From: Clostridia bacterium
GTDB lineage: Bacteria > Bacillota > Clostridia > Christensenellales > UBA1242
NCBI GenBank assembly: GCA_017409005.1
Contig: JAFQTP010000002.1
Location: forward strand, 313,159 to 377,158
Length of the DNA: 64,000 bases
Direction of reading: 5' to 3'
Under the pieces are notes generated by a model. That model did no database searches. It worked only from the letters and a program-made list of their open reading frames with translations, and was not told where the DNA came from. Below are positions 9,452-18,229 of the stretch, one piece after another. Made by a program: the position numbers and the translations under genes. Positions within the stretch are counted from its first letter, which is position 1. Each line of letters begins with the position of its first letter.

Positions 9452-9760
9452 TTCAACTTCTGAGCCCATAGAACCTTTTTTAAGTCGGTTATTATATTTT
9501 TCAATAACTTTATCTAAGGCTTCTTCGGCATTTATATTAAGTTCTTGGGCAAGCGACAACATTGAATACATTACGTCGCCAAACTCCATAATAAAATCGT
9601 TGCTTAGTTTAAAACTTCCAGTTCCATAATTAGAATTTTTTAAATATTCTTTTGCAAGTTCGCCCATTTCGCTTTCAATATCTAAAATTCTTGCATAAAC
9701 AGGCATTGGTTTTAGGTGTGCGTTTCTAGCATTGTTAAAATTTTGTACTTTGTTTTGCAT
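9449..9760 (-). CDS. MazG-like nucleotide pyrophosphohydrolase
   Basis: A small (103-residue) all-alpha NTP pyrophosphohydrolase. The metal-binding residues of the MazG/dCTPase fold are visible: the ExxE pair within ESEMGELAKE (about 29-38) and ExxD in EFGDVMYSML (about 60-69). The size fits stand-alone MazG-like enzymes that remove aberrant nucleotides. It has its own SD (AGGAGG on the minus strand, just upstream of 9760) and stands alone between two terminators. The exact substrate cannot be read from the sequence. Confidence 0.8.
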   Translation of the reverse strand: MQNKVQNFNNARNAHLKPMPVYARILDIESEMGELAKEYLKNSNYGTGSFKLSNDFIMEFGDVMYSMLSLAQELNINAEEALDKVIEKYNNRLKKGSMGSEVE

Positions 9761-9809
9761 AGTTTCCTCCTAATAATTATTGGTTTAATTGTAGCAAACA
9801 AAACACATA

Positions 9810-9836
9810 AAAAGCAAACCTATTTGGTTTGCTTTT
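9810..9836 (-). terminator. intrinsic terminator of the downstream minus-strand membrane protein gene
   Basis: An 11-bp stem, AAAAGCAAACC (9810-9820) with GGTTTGCTTTT (9826-9836), and a 5-nt loop. It lies just past the stop of the gene ending at 9842. Confidence 0.75.
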
Positions 9837-9841
9837 GTTTA

Positions 9842-10456
9842 TTAATTATTTTTATTTAAATTTTTCTTTTTTTTAATTCGCATATCTAATTTTTTAATAT
9901 TTTTGCTTTTTTTAGGTTCAGGTTCAATTTCTTCACCTTTTAATTTTTTAATGCTGTTTGTAACAACTGTAATTGGTTTTGTTATTGTTGATTTAAAATT
10001 GTTCCAATCTTCACCAATTGCTTCTAAAATTAATTCAACTTTATTTTCAACCACTTCAACAACAATTTCTAATAAAAATTGTAAAACCCACAAAATAATC
10101 ATTAATGTTGCTATAATTGTTGAAATTGCTGAAACATTGGTTGTTGCAATGTAAATACTATATAACATTGAGCCCAACGTAAAAGCTTTAAGTGCAAGTT
10201 TAATCCAATTATAAACACGTTTAACAACTTTTTTTGTTGTTTTAATATCTACTTTGTGTGTAGCAATTTCAAAAAGTGAATATATAACAAAAAGTGATGC
10301 CAAAATAATATTTACTTCAAAAATTCCAGTCTGATTTATTAAAGCATAAATAAAATAGATGGTTGTAAAAATTAACGAACCATATTTAAAAATTTTCATA
10401 TATTTTTTTATGTCTTCAAGTAACAAATTTATTGATTCTCTTGTGTATTTAAACAT
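9842..10456 (-). CDS. unknown four-helix membrane protein with basic tail
   Basis: I do not recognise this 204-residue protein. After a short polar N-terminus it has four hydrophobic stretches in two pairs, around residues 28-45, 50-65, 90-110 and 112-135. The last 50 residues are very rich in lysine (for example KKLDMRIKKKKNLNKNN) and probably lie in the cytoplasm by the positive-inside rule. SD AAAGGAAAAA precedes ATG 10456. It is transcribed alone, downstream of the HAD gene on the same strand. Nothing in the context assigns a function. Confidence 0.7.
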   Translation of the reverse strand: MFKYTRESINLLLEDIKKYMKIFKYGSLIFTTIYFIYALINQTGIFEVNIILASLFVIYSLFEIATHKVDIKTTKKVVKRVYNWIKLALKAFTLGSMLYSIYIATTNVSAISTIIATLMIILWVLQFLLEIVVEVVENKVELILEAIGEDWNNFKSTITKPITVVTNSIKKLKGEEIEPEPKKSKNIKKLDMRIKKKKNLNKNN

Positions 10457-10530
10457 GTTATTTTTCCTTTTTATTATTTTTCTTTATTATAAGGGGGGGT
10501 AGTTGTGTCAACTAAATGTTTATATAATTA

Positions 10531-11151
10531 TTAATTTAAAATAACGCCATTTTCTTTTAAAAATTGTCTAAAGTGTTTAAAATCGTTAATTCTAATAACT
10601 CCTGCTGGAAGTTCTAAATTTTTATTATATGCAGTTGTCATAATTAGGCTTTGGCAACCTTTTTCGTTGAAACTGGTTTTAATGTGCGAAGTTAGCGCAA
10701 CTCTGGTGGTAATTTTTAAGTCGTCGTCAATAAAAAAGTCGGCATTTTCGTCTAAACAAATGGCTTCTTTATCAACTCTGCCAGTATAAATTTTGCTATA
10801 TTTAACGCCATTTTTCTTTAACCATTCGTAGGTTATTTCAATTGGATTTGTGTGCCAGTCGGTTGCTCTGGCAGTTGCAATAATAATTGTGTGTCCTGCA
10901 TCGAACAAAGCGTTAATTGTTTCAATTGCACCCTCTTTGGCTGGAAACTCAAGCATCATTTGGTCGCCATAGGTTTTATACCACTTTAGGGCAGTTGATT
11001 CGTCCCAATCAAACTTGGCTTCGGCAAACCTAGTACACTTTTCAACAAATTTATATGGTAAATTGTGTTTTTTAATAAAGTTTGCAATATACTTTTCACT
11101 ATATAAATCGGTTTCGCAAACAGTGTCGTCTAAATCAAAAACAAAAATCAT
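10531..11151 (-). CDS. HAD-superfamily hydrolase, 5'-nucleotidase-like
   Basis: A 206-residue haloacid dehalogenase fold enzyme. The nucleophile motif I is FDLDDTV at residues 4-10 (first Asp nucleophile, second acid/base). Motif II is in IIIATARATDW near 96, and the motif IV acidic cluster is DFFIDDDLK near 142. A helical cap insert follows motif I. The layout is closest to small 5'(3')-deoxyribonucleotidase-like or phosphatase members, but the substrate is not certain. ATG 11151 has SD AAGGAG on the minus strand. The gene stands alone between unrelated neighbours. Confidence 0.8.
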   Translation of the reverse strand: MIFVFDLDDTVCETDLYSEKYIANFIKKHNLPYKFVEKCTRFAEAKFDWDESTALKWYKTYGDQMMLEFPAKEGAIETINALFDAGHTIIIATARATDWHTNPIEITYEWLKKNGVKYSKIYTGRVDKEAICLDENADFFIDDDLKITTRVALTSHIKTSFNEKGCQSLIMTTAYNKNLELPAGVIRINDFKHFRQFLKENGVILN

Positions 11152-11238
11152 AAAAACTCCTTAATTCTTAACATTAAAATAACATATTTATATGTGTTTG
11201 GGCAACACCTATGTTAATTTGGTTTCCTTTTTTGAGTA

Positions 11239-11267
11239 TTGACATTGCTTACTATATGCTTTAAAAT
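11239..11267 (+). promoter_or_regulatory. strong sigma-A promoter before the 420-residue repeat protein
   Basis: TTGACA (11239-11244) and TAAAAT (11262-11267) are separated by 17 bp. The leader is about 30 nt and carries SD AAGGGGAA before ATG 11306. Confidence 0.65.
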
Positions 11268-11305
11268 ATATATAATATGAGTTTATTTAAGGGGAACAAA
11301 CTTTT

Positions 11306-12568
11306 ATGGAACTAACTCCACAATTATTAGAACTGGGTAAAAAAATTCAACAATGCCTAGACGAAGGTTATAAACTAGACCAACCAAATTTTCCTGCCGA
11401 TAAAGCAATTAAAACCTTTGTTACAAACATGAATCGCAAAAAACGTGAACTTTTGGTTACCGACCCAACAAACCCAATTTGTTCAACTGAATATTCTAAA
11501 GCAACAGTGCTAGAGGCTTTGGGTTACGAAGCTCCGGTTAAACACAAGCCATTAACCTACGAGCGTGCAAGCGAAGAGGTTGCATCATATTTTAAAAATG
11601 GTGGACAAAAATTGGTTAATGCAAAACAATATCCGTTTGCAGTAACACTTCGTAAACTTGCCGAAAAAGAAGCTTTGGCAGGTAAAAAAATTACACCTGA
11701 AGATTTAATGAGTTTGTTTGGTTACTACGATTCAAAATACGACGAAGATGTGGCTATAATAAAAAAATATGCCGATTCCGAGGGGTGTATAGATTCTATT
11801 CGCGGAACCAAAGATTACGACCATATTAGAATTAGAGGACAAGTTCATGGTTGTTCGCCAGCCGAATATGTTGCACTTATTTCCGATTGTTATTTTTCTA
11901 AGGCAATAATTGAAGTTGGTAACTACATCGAAAGTTTAAAAGCGGAATTAAAACGTGTTTTAAAAGGCAAAACCGACGCAACCGGACTTCGTGAAATATC
12001 ATACGAAACCTATTTAAAAGTTAAACATTTGCGTGAATATTTTCCGCAAGGAAGTTTAGATAGCATTGAAGAAACTTTAAACTATTTAGGTTACGATTAT
12101 AATGGTGTTCCAAAACCAAAACAAAAAATTAACGAAAAGTATTTGCTATCTAGGGTTCAAGCAATGTTTCCAAATATGGTTGTAACATATGTAGACCACA
12201 AAAGTGTTTGGGGTAAAAACTTGTTAAGGGCAAGCCTTGCAAACAACATGACATTGCAAGAATATTTAGAACATAATGGGTTTACCTATGCTGCTGCAAA
12301 AGCAAACAAACGTTTAACTCAAACCAACGCACCGCAAGTTGTTGAAGAACTACGCGAAATTGTTATTAGACGTGCCATGGAACGTAACGAGCAATTAGGG
12401 CTTGAGTACGAACAAACCACTCGCGTTTCGCATTTAGGAACAGTTTTGCCTAGTCAAAGGGTGTTAAAAGAAGGACAAGTTATTTATGTTCCAGATAAAA
12501 AGAAAGCCGACGAAATTAAACATCAAATTTATACCGAGGCTTTAAAAGAAAGCAAGGGTAAACGTTAA
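11306..12568 (+). CDS. unknown 420-residue protein with internal repeats
   Basis: I recognise no named family. The protein is soluble, mostly helical and basic, without signal peptide or membrane segment. It appears to be built of about four degenerate units, each ending in a similar helix: TVLEALGYE (near 68), EDLMSLFGYYD (near 132), SIEETLNYLGYDYN (near 250) and TLQEYLEHNGFTY (near 320). Each is preceded by a stretch with alternating basic and aromatic residues. Repeated small helical units of this kind often bind nucleic acid, but that is inference. It has a strong promoter (TTGACA, 17 bp, TAAAAT) and SD AAGGGG, and is monocistronic with its own terminator. Confidence 0.75.
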   Translation: MELTPQLLELGKKIQQCLDEGYKLDQPNFPADKAIKTFVTNMNRKKRELLVTDPTNPICSTEYSKATVLEALGYEAPVKHKPLTYERASEEVASYFKNGGQKLVNAKQYPFAVTLRKLAEKEALAGKKITPEDLMSLFGYYDSKYDEDVAIIKKYADSEGCIDSIRGTKDYDHIRIRGQVHGCSPAEYVALISDCYFSKAIIEVGNYIESLKAELKRVLKGKTDATGLREISYETYLKVKHLREYFPQGSLDSIEETLNYLGYDYNGVPKPKQKINEKYLLSRVQAMFPNMVVTYVDHKSVWGKNLLRASLANNMTLQEYLEHNGFTYAAAKANKRLTQTNAPQVVEELREIVIRRAMERNEQLGLEYEQTTRVSHLGTVLPSQRVLKEGQVIYVPDKKKADEIKHQIYTEALKESKGKR

Positions 12569-12596
12569 ATTTTATAAAAGTTTAAACAATAAAAAC

Positions 12597-12625
12597 AAAA
12601 GCACCAAACTAGTTGGTGCTTTTTT
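12597..12625 (+). terminator. intrinsic terminator after the repeat protein
   Basis: AGCACCAA (12600-12607), a 5-nt loop and TTGGTGCT (12613-12620), followed by a T run. Confidence 0.85.
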
Positions 12626-12636
12626 GTTTTGTTTTG

Positions 12637-12642
12637 TATAAT
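12637..12642 (+). promoter_or_regulatory. -10 box of the Nudix gene
   Basis: A perfect TATAAT lies just past the preceding terminator. The best -35 (TTGGTG 12613-12618, 18-bp spacing) falls inside the terminator stem, so the assignment of the -35 is weak. Confidence 0.45.
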
Positions 12643-12663
12643 AACTAAAAGGAAGTGTTTAAT

Positions 12664-13215
12664 ATGAAACTACAAAAAATAGTTAAACAAACTAATAATA
12701 AATTTTTAAATATGTATACGGCAACTTATTTAGCAGATAAGGAATATAACTACTTTTTTTGCAGTCGTAGGGCAAACAACATTCAAAATGTTAACATTTG
12801 CGATGCGGTTAAAGTGTTGCCATACTTAAAGGAAACTGATGAAATTATTTTTATAAAAAACTTTAGGTATGCTGTTAATTCATATATTTACGAAATGCCT
12901 GCAGGGCTTGTTGACCCCAACGAAAATTTAGAAACTGCAACTAAACGCGAACTATCAGAGGAAACTGGTGCAGAAGTTGTGTCGCTTACACCAATTACAG
13001 GCATTGGGCACACAAGTGCTGGTTTAACCGACGAAACTATTAAACTTTATTTTGCCGAAGTAAGTTTAACTGGTAAGCAGCACCTAGATGAGTTTGAAAA
13101 CATTAATGTTGTTAAAGTAAAAGTTAACAATGTTATTAATTTTATGCAAGAAAATTTGTGCGATGTTATAACGGAACTTATGGTTAAACTGTTTTTAGCC
13201 GAACAAAAAAGATAG
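12664..13215 (+). CDS. Nudix hydrolase, ADP-ribose pyrophosphatase-like
   Basis: A 183-residue Nudix enzyme. The full Nudix box (G-x5-E-x7-RE-xx-EE-x-G) is visible from Gly81: GLVDPNENLETATKRELSEE. The surrounding fold (FRYAVNSYIYEMPAGLVDPNE before the box, GHTSAGLTDETIKLYFAE after it) resembles ADP-ribose pyrophosphatases, which split ADP-ribose into AMP and ribose-5-phosphate. The start is set at ATG 12664 rather than the in-frame GTG at 12655. The SD AGGA at 12650-12653 is 10 nt from the ATG but only 1 nt from the GTG. Confidence 0.88.
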   Translation: MKLQKIVKQTNNKFLNMYTATYLADKEYNYFFCSRRANNIQNVNICDAVKVLPYLKETDEIIFIKNFRYAVNSYIYEMPAGLVDPNENLETATKRELSEETGAEVVSLTPITGIGHTSAGLTDETIKLYFAEVSLTGKQHLDEFENINVVKVKVNNVINFMQENLCDVITELMVKLFLAEQKR

Positions 13216-13240
13216 GTTTTTAAACCTATCTTTTATTTTT
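13207..13240. terminator. bidirectional terminator between the Nudix and rubrerythrin genes
   Basis: AAAAGATAGGTTT (13207-13219) pairs with AAACCTATCTTTT (13222-13234), followed by T-rich sequence. The left arm overlaps the Nudix stop. Confidence 0.85.
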
Positions 13241-13250
13241 TAATTAAATT

Positions 13251-13790
13251 TTAATAGTTTGTTTTTCTAACTTCAAAATAACTTTGAGGGTGGTCGCAAA
13301 CTGGGCAAACTTGAGGCGCTTTTGCTCCTTTATAAATATGTCCGCAGTTGCGGCATTGCCAATAAACTTCGCCATCTTTAGTAAACACTTTTTTATCTTC
13401 AACATTTTTAGCAAGTGCACGATAGCGTTCTTCGTGTTCTTTTTCAATTGCTGCCACAGCACGGAATTTGTAAGCAATTTCAGCAAATCCTTCTGCTTCA
13501 GCTTCTTCTGCCATGCGTTTATACATTTGTGTCCATTCGTCGTTTTCGCCAGCAGCTGCATCTAACAAGTTTTCCATTGTTGATGGAACTGAGCCACCAT
13601 GCAAATATTTAAACCACATTTTAGCATGTTCTTTTTCGTTATCAGCAGTTTCGGTAAAAATTGCTGCAATTTGTTCGTAACCTTCTTTTTTTGCTTTGCT
13701 AGCATAATATGTATATTTATTTCTTGCTTGGCTTTCTCCAGCAAAAGCTTCCATTAAATTTTTTTCGGTTTTACTACCTTTTAAATCCAT
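13251..13790 (-). CDS. rbr: rubrerythrin
   Basis: Rubrerythrin (179 residues) reduces hydrogen peroxide in the cytoplasm of anaerobes. The N-terminal ferritin-like four-helix bundle has the diiron ligands in [13 protein letters not shown] (about 14-26), [13 protein letters not shown] and IEKEHEERY. The C-terminal rubredoxin-like domain has its four cysteines at about 146, 149, 162 and 165 (CRNC and CPVC). Length and domain order are normal. SD GGAGG lies upstream of ATG 13790 on the minus strand. It is monocistronic and fits an anaerobic lifestyle. Confidence 0.95.
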   Translation of the reverse strand: MDLKGSKTEKNLMEAFAGESQARNKYTYYASKAKKEGYEQIAAIFTETADNEKEHAKMWFKYLHGGSVPSTMENLLDAAAGENDEWTQMYKRMAEEAEAEGFAEIAYKFRAVAAIEKEHEERYRALAKNVEDKKVFTKDGEVYWQCRNCGHIYKGAKAPQVCPVCDHPQSYFEVRKTNY

Positions 13791-13980
13791 TAGTTTTTCC
13801 TCCGTAGAATTTATATATTAATTATACTATTAAAAAAACACTTTAAACAACACTTTTTATTATATTTTTTTGTATCTTTTTCCTAAAAAATATGGTCTAT
13901 TTTGTGTAAGCATAAATTAAAGTTAAAAAAGTAGTTTAATATTTTAGTTGTGTGTGCTAAAATAAATTTAGAGGATTAAA

Positions 13981-14757
13981 ATGAAAGAACTTAGATGTAC
14001 ACAATGCGGAGCAACAATAAACCCAGACACACTAACTTGCGAATATTGCGGTTCGGTTTTCTTTAGTTCCGAAATTGTTCAGGAACGCGAGCGTAAAAAA
14101 GCCGAAAAGAAAAAGCAAGAACTAGATGGCATGTATATCGATTCGCACCCTTACGACGACATTAAAGTTCGTAATTTAACCAACGAAGAACTTTACAATC
14201 TAATTAAAACCAGTGCAAACCAAAAACCAAGCGGATATTTGTTTCCAATTGTGTTTATGATAGCTTGGACAATGGTTGCCTTTATTATTGGTGCTAATTT
14301 GCTTGAAGATATGCCAATTAGCGTAGGCATTATTCGTTATATTCCATTTGTTTTTGCATTAGTTGGGGTTATAAGCGTAACCAACACATTAAAACAAGCA
14401 GTTAGTGGCGGAATTTCAAACGAACTAAACTTGATTAAACAAGGCTTTTATAGTGAGGCTTGCGATAGTTTAGAAAAACGCGAAAGCAAAAAACACAATT
14501 TAAACTATGTTGCGGCAATAATATTACTTTGCTATTTTAGACTTGCCGATTATGAAGTTGCAAAACAAAACATTATTGCACTTCCACAAAAGGAACTTTC
14601 CGAACTTATTAACCGAAGTAATGTTTTTTACGAGGTTGCCAAAGAACTTAATGTTCGAACTCCAGAGTTTGGTGCAATTTCGTTTTCACCATTTAAACAA
14701 ATGATTAAAGAACAACTTAGCAAATTAAGTGTCGATTTTGATATCGACGACGATTAA
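13981..14757 (+). CDS. zinc-ribbon protein with two membrane helices and a helical tail
   Basis: A 258-residue protein of unknown function. The N-terminus is a zinc ribbon with CTQC (7-10) and CEYC (near 24), followed by a charged linker. Two hydrophobic helices lie near residues 85-105 (IVFMIAWTMVAFIIGANLL) and 113-131. The C-terminal 120 residues are helical with a TPR-like look (SEACDSLEKRESKKHNLNYVAAIILLCYFRLADYEVAKQNI). ATG 13981 has SD GAGG (13972-13975). It shares its N-terminal ribbon type with the small protein at 59847. It stands alone before a terminator shared with leuS. Confidence 0.75.
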   Translation: MKELRCTQCGATINPDTLTCEYCGSVFFSSEIVQERERKKAEKKKQELDGMYIDSHPYDDIKVRNLTNEELYNLIKTSANQKPSGYLFPIVFMIAWTMVAFIIGANLLEDMPISVGIIRYIPFVFALVGVISVTNTLKQAVSGGISNELNLIKQGFYSEACDSLEKRESKKHNLNYVAAIILLCYFRLADYEVAKQNIIALPQKELSELINRSNVFYEVAKELNVRTPEFGAISFSPFKQMIKEQLSKLSVDFDIDDD

Positions 14758-14774
14758 TATTTAATTTTAATAAT

Positions 14775-14803
14775 AAAAAAACCACCAATTTGGTGGTTTT
14801 TTG
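14775..14803. terminator. bidirectional terminator between the zinc-ribbon gene and leuS
   Basis: A-tract plus ACCACCAA and TTGGTGGT plus T-tract form a symmetric hairpin between convergent genes. Confidence 0.85.
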
Positions 14804-14813
14804 TTTTATTTAA

Positions 14814-17228
14814 TTATTTTGCAATAATGTTAATTAAGCGGTTAGGAATAATAATTGCTTTAACAAAAGTTTTTCCTGCCATTGCAGCTGCAATTTTTTC
14901 GTTTGCAAGTGCTTGGGCTTCAATTTCGGCATTGCTTAATTTTGTTCCAATCATTGCTCTGGTAATAATTTTATTATTAATTTGAATTGCATATTCAATT
15001 TCGTCTTTAACAAGCTTTGCTTCGTCCCAAACAGGCCATGTTGCATCTTTAATGCTTGGTTCAAAGTTTTGGTTGCTCCAAACTTCTTCAGTAATGTGTG
15101 GTGCAAATGGGTTAAGTAGTGTTAACAATGTTTTATATTCGGCATGGTTAATTTTGCCAACTTTAGTAATTTCGTTAACCAAAATCATAAGTGCCGAAAT
15201 TGCTGTGTTAAATTTAACATTATCAATGTCGGTAGTAACTTTTTTAATTGCAGTGTGCATTGCAACACTAAGTTCGTTAGAATATTCATTTCCTTCAACT
15301 AAAATATCTTGGAAGTTATAAACTTTGGTAATAAACTTGTTGCAAGCTTTAACCCCATCGTCGCTCCAGTTAACACTTTGAAAATAGTCGCCCATAAATG
15401 CTTCCCAAACACGTAAACTATCGGCACCATATTCGTTAATAACATCACGAGGGTCTACAACGTTTCCAAGGCTTTTACTCATTTTAACACCATTCGAACC
15501 TAAAACCAAACCTTGGCTAATTCTAGATTTAAATGGTTCGCTAACAGGGCTTAAGCCAATATCATATAAAAACTTATTCCAAAAACGTGCATATAGTAAG
15601 TGGCGGGTTGTGTGTTCGTTTCCACCATTATATAGGTCAACAGGTAGCCATGCTTTAAGTGCGTCCATACTAGCAAATTCTTTGTTGTTGTGTGGGTCGC
15701 AATAACGCATAAAGTACCAACTGCTTCCAGCCCAACCAGGCATTGTGTCGGTTTCGCGTTTGGCTGGTTTGCCACATTTAGGGCATGTGGTGTTAACCCA
15801 ATCGGTTATAAGCGATAGTGGGCTTTCGCCATCTGGTGTTGGTTCGTAACTATCAACAAGTGGTAGGGTTACTGGTAATTGGTCTTCTGGAACTGGTTGC
15901 CAACCGCAATGTTCACAATAAATCATAGGAATTGGTTCGCCCCAATAACGTTGACGGCTGAACACCCAATCACGCATTTTAAAGTTAACTTGCTTTTCAG
16001 CAACACCAAGTTTTTCAAGCTTTTCAGCAATTTTTTGTTTTGCTTCTTCAACAACAAGTCCACTAAATTCTTCGCTGTTAATTAATTTTGCATTTGCTCC
16101 TAAATAATCGTGTTTTTCGTATGCACAACCACTAGGTTCGTTGCTTCCTTCAATAACTTTAATAAAGTCAATGCCATGTTCTAAAGCAAATTCGTAGTCG
16201 CGTTGGTCGTGTGATGGAACTGCCATAACAGCACCACTGCCATAACTAACCAAAACAAAATCGCCTAAATAAATTGGAACTTCGCGGCCATTTGCAGGGT
16301 TAATGGCGGTAATACCTTTTAAGCAAACACCGCTTTTATCTTTGTTTAACTCGCTGCGTTCAAATTCGCTTTTGCGTTTTGCTTTGTTAACGTACTCTTG
16401 AACTTCGTTCCAGTTTTCAATTTTATCTTGTAATTTATTAACAAGTTCGTGTTCAGGGGCAAGAACCATAAATGTAATTCCATAAATGGTTTCAATGCAA
16501 GTTGTAAAAATTTCGAACTCGCCACCTTGCTTAATTTGGAATTTAACCTTTTCGCCTTCGCTACGTCCAATCCAGTTAATTTGGCTGGTTTTAATATGGT
16601 CCATGTAATCGGTGTCTTTTAAATCGTCGGCAAGTCTGTCGGCATATTTTGTCATTTTTAAAATCCACTGAGCTTTGGTTTTTGGTTGAACCTCGCTGTG
16701 GCATTGGCAACAATATCCGCCTTCAACTTCTTCGTTAGCAAGCACGCCGCAGTTAGGGCAGCAGTTAACAGTTGTTTCTTGTTTTTCAGCTAAGCCATGT
16801 TTAAAAAATTGTAAAAATTGCCATTGTGTCCATCTATAATAATCTGGGTCGCAAGTAGAAATTGCACGGCTCCAGTCAACACTTAAACCAACCATTTTAA
16901 GTTGCTCTTTAAATGTTGCAATGTTACGTTCAACAATTTCTTGTGGAAGTTTATGTTCCTTAATTGCGGTTCTTTCGGCTTCTAAACCAAAAGCGTCGCA
17001 ACCCATAGGAAACAAAACATTATATCCTTGCATTCTTTTCTTTCTAGCAACTGCATCTAGTGCAGAATAACTTCTAACGTGTCCGGTATGTAAACCTTTT
17101 CCGCTTGGGTAAGGAAATTCAATTAAGATGTAAGCATTTTTCTTGTTTGGGTCGTGGTTTTCAACTTCAAACCTTTTTTCTTGTTCCCAAACATTTTGCC
17201 ACTTCTCTTCAATTTTTTTAAAGTCCAT
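14814..17228 (-). CDS. leuS: leucyl-tRNA synthetase
   Basis: LeuRS (804 residues) charges tRNA-Leu with leucine. The class-I HIGH motif appears as HTGH at 47-50 (PSGKGLHTGHVRSY) and KMSKS as GVKMSKSLGN near 580-584. Zinc-type cysteine pairs occur in the insertion (CCPNCGVL and CCQCH), and the CP1 editing domain is between them. The WAGSSWYFMRY and ARFWNKFLYDIG segments are typical of bacterial LeuRS. ATG 17228 has SD AAAGGAG. The upstream sequence shows no T-box element, so T-box control is not supported. Confidence 0.97.
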   Translation of the reverse strand: MDFKKIEEKWQNVWEQEKRFEVENHDPNKKNAYILIEFPYPSGKGLHTGHVRSYSALDAVARKKRMQGYNVLFPMGCDAFGLEAERTAIKEHKLPQEIVERNIATFKEQLKMVGLSVDWSRAISTCDPDYYRWTQWQFLQFFKHGLAEKQETTVNCCPNCGVLANEEVEGGYCCQCHSEVQPKTKAQWILKMTKYADRLADDLKDTDYMDHIKTSQINWIGRSEGEKVKFQIKQGGEFEIFTTCIETIYGITFMVLAPEHELVNKLQDKIENWNEVQEYVNKAKRKSEFERSELNKDKSGVCLKGITAINPANGREVPIYLGDFVLVSYGSGAVMAVPSHDQRDYEFALEHGIDFIKVIEGSNEPSGCAYEKHDYLGANAKLINSEEFSGLVVEEAKQKIAEKLEKLGVAEKQVNFKMRDWVFSRQRYWGEPIPMIYCEHCGWQPVPEDQLPVTLPLVDSYEPTPDGESPLSLITDWVNTTCPKCGKPAKRETDTMPGWAGSSWYFMRYCDPHNNKEFASMDALKAWLPVDLYNGGNEHTTRHLLYARFWNKFLYDIGLSPVSEPFKSRISQGLVLGSNGVKMSKSLGNVVDPRDVINEYGADSLRVWEAFMGDYFQSVNWSDDGVKACNKFITKVYNFQDILVEGNEYSNELSVAMHTAIKKVTTDIDNVKFNTAISALMILVNEITKVGKINHAEYKTLLTLLNPFAPHITEEVWSNQNFEPSIKDATWPVWDEAKLVKDEIEYAIQINNKIITRAMIGTKLSNAEIEAQALANEKIAAAMAGKTFVKAIIIPNRLINIIAK

Positions 17229-17320
17229 TGTTTACTCCTTTAAGTAATTCATACGGCTATTTTATAATAAATAAACAAAAAAATCAATTATTTGCCTAAA
17301 ATACGCCTAATTTAAAATAA

Positions 17321-17351
17321 AAAAAAGACTTAAACTAGTTAAGTCTTTTTG
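17321..17351 (-). terminator. terminator of the membrane protein gene ending at 17365
   Basis: A-tract plus GACTTAA (17327-17333), a 5-nt loop, TTAAGTC (17339-17345) and T-tract. It is usable in either direction. Confidence 0.8.
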
Positions 17352-17364
17352 TTTTATAAATTAA

Positions 17365-18012
17365 TTATTCTTTGTTTTCAGTGCTACCCAAATTTTCTGG
17401 CACATTGGTTTGTGCTGGTTGTGTGGTTTGAGCTAACTCATTTGCTTGAGGTTGTGAATTTTCAACATCAACTTTTTGGTTATAGTTTGATGTTGAAATG
17501 CTTGAAACAGCATTTTGTTTAACCATTTTGTTTGCTTCGCGTTTATCTAAACAAAGCAAAATTGTGCTAATAAGCCATAAAATAAAGCAAATAATAGTAT
17601 AAGTTGGAGCAAGATAGAAAATTGGTTTTATATCGTTTTGTGAAAAAATAAACCAAAAAGCAATTGCATTAACTATTCCAACAACAATAAAACTAAAAAC
17701 ATTAAATGAAGTTATAATAATATTTTTATTTTTATAGTCTTGAGCCGAATATTCGGCAAACCCCTTAATTTTGCGTCCAGCAACAATTAATGCAATAATT
17801 CCTGCAATAACTACTAGGGCTAAAATTATTGAAAAACCTCCAAGTTTAAAGAACACGCCAAAACTATTGTCGCCACCAAAGCTGGCAACTAAATCGCTAA
17901 AAATTAACCCAATAAAAGTCATTACACCAGCAAAAAATAAAATGCCTAAAATTTCTAAAATGTTTGCAGCAAGCGAAATTCTGATTGCTGTAATGGTACG
18001 TTTCCTTTTCAT
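17365..18012 (-). CDS. unknown four-helix membrane protein
   Basis: A 215-residue integral membrane protein without a recognised family. There are four strongly hydrophobic segments near residues 10-38, 50-75, 95-122 and 130-155. A hydrophilic tail of 55 residues rich in Gln, Asn, Ser, Thr and Pro follows (QPQANELAQTTQPAQTNVPE). SD GGAGG precedes ATG 18012 on the minus strand. It lies divergent from the E2-like gene, with a 217-bp AT-rich spacer that must hold both promoters. The overall layout resembles small DUF4064-like or intracellular-tail membrane proteins, but this is weak. Confidence 0.7.
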   Translation of the reverse strand: MKRKRTITAIRISLAANILEILGILFFAGVMTFIGLIFSDLVASFGGDNSFGVFFKLGGFSIILALVVIAGIIALIVAGRKIKGFAEYSAQDYKNKNIIITSFNVFSFIVVGIVNAIAFWFIFSQNDIKPIFYLAPTYTIICFILWLISTILLCLDKREANKMVKQNAVSSISTSNYNQKVDVENSQPQANELAQTTQPAQTNVPENLGSTENKE

Positions 18013-18229
18013 AAAAAACCTCCAATATTTATTTATTTTATGTTATCATAATTTGAAAAGAAAAAACAAACATATTAAAGAGTTTTGTTTGCTTTAACAC
18101 TTAAAAATATTTTAATATTTCTTTTAGTTGTGTCAAAATTTAAAATATTGTAAACTTAATTTGAAGTTTTAGTAAACTTTTAAGGATTTTATATTTTTTG
18201 ACTATAAAACTAAAGGGAAATTATTATTT

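Noticed and set aside
13284..13565. Plus-strand ORFs opposite rubrerythrin
   Set aside because: They are mirror frames of a well-supported gene, without RBS or family match.
17229..17364. T-box before leuS
   Set aside because: No specifier loop or T-box consensus (AGGGTGGNACCGCG) is present upstream of the leuS start.
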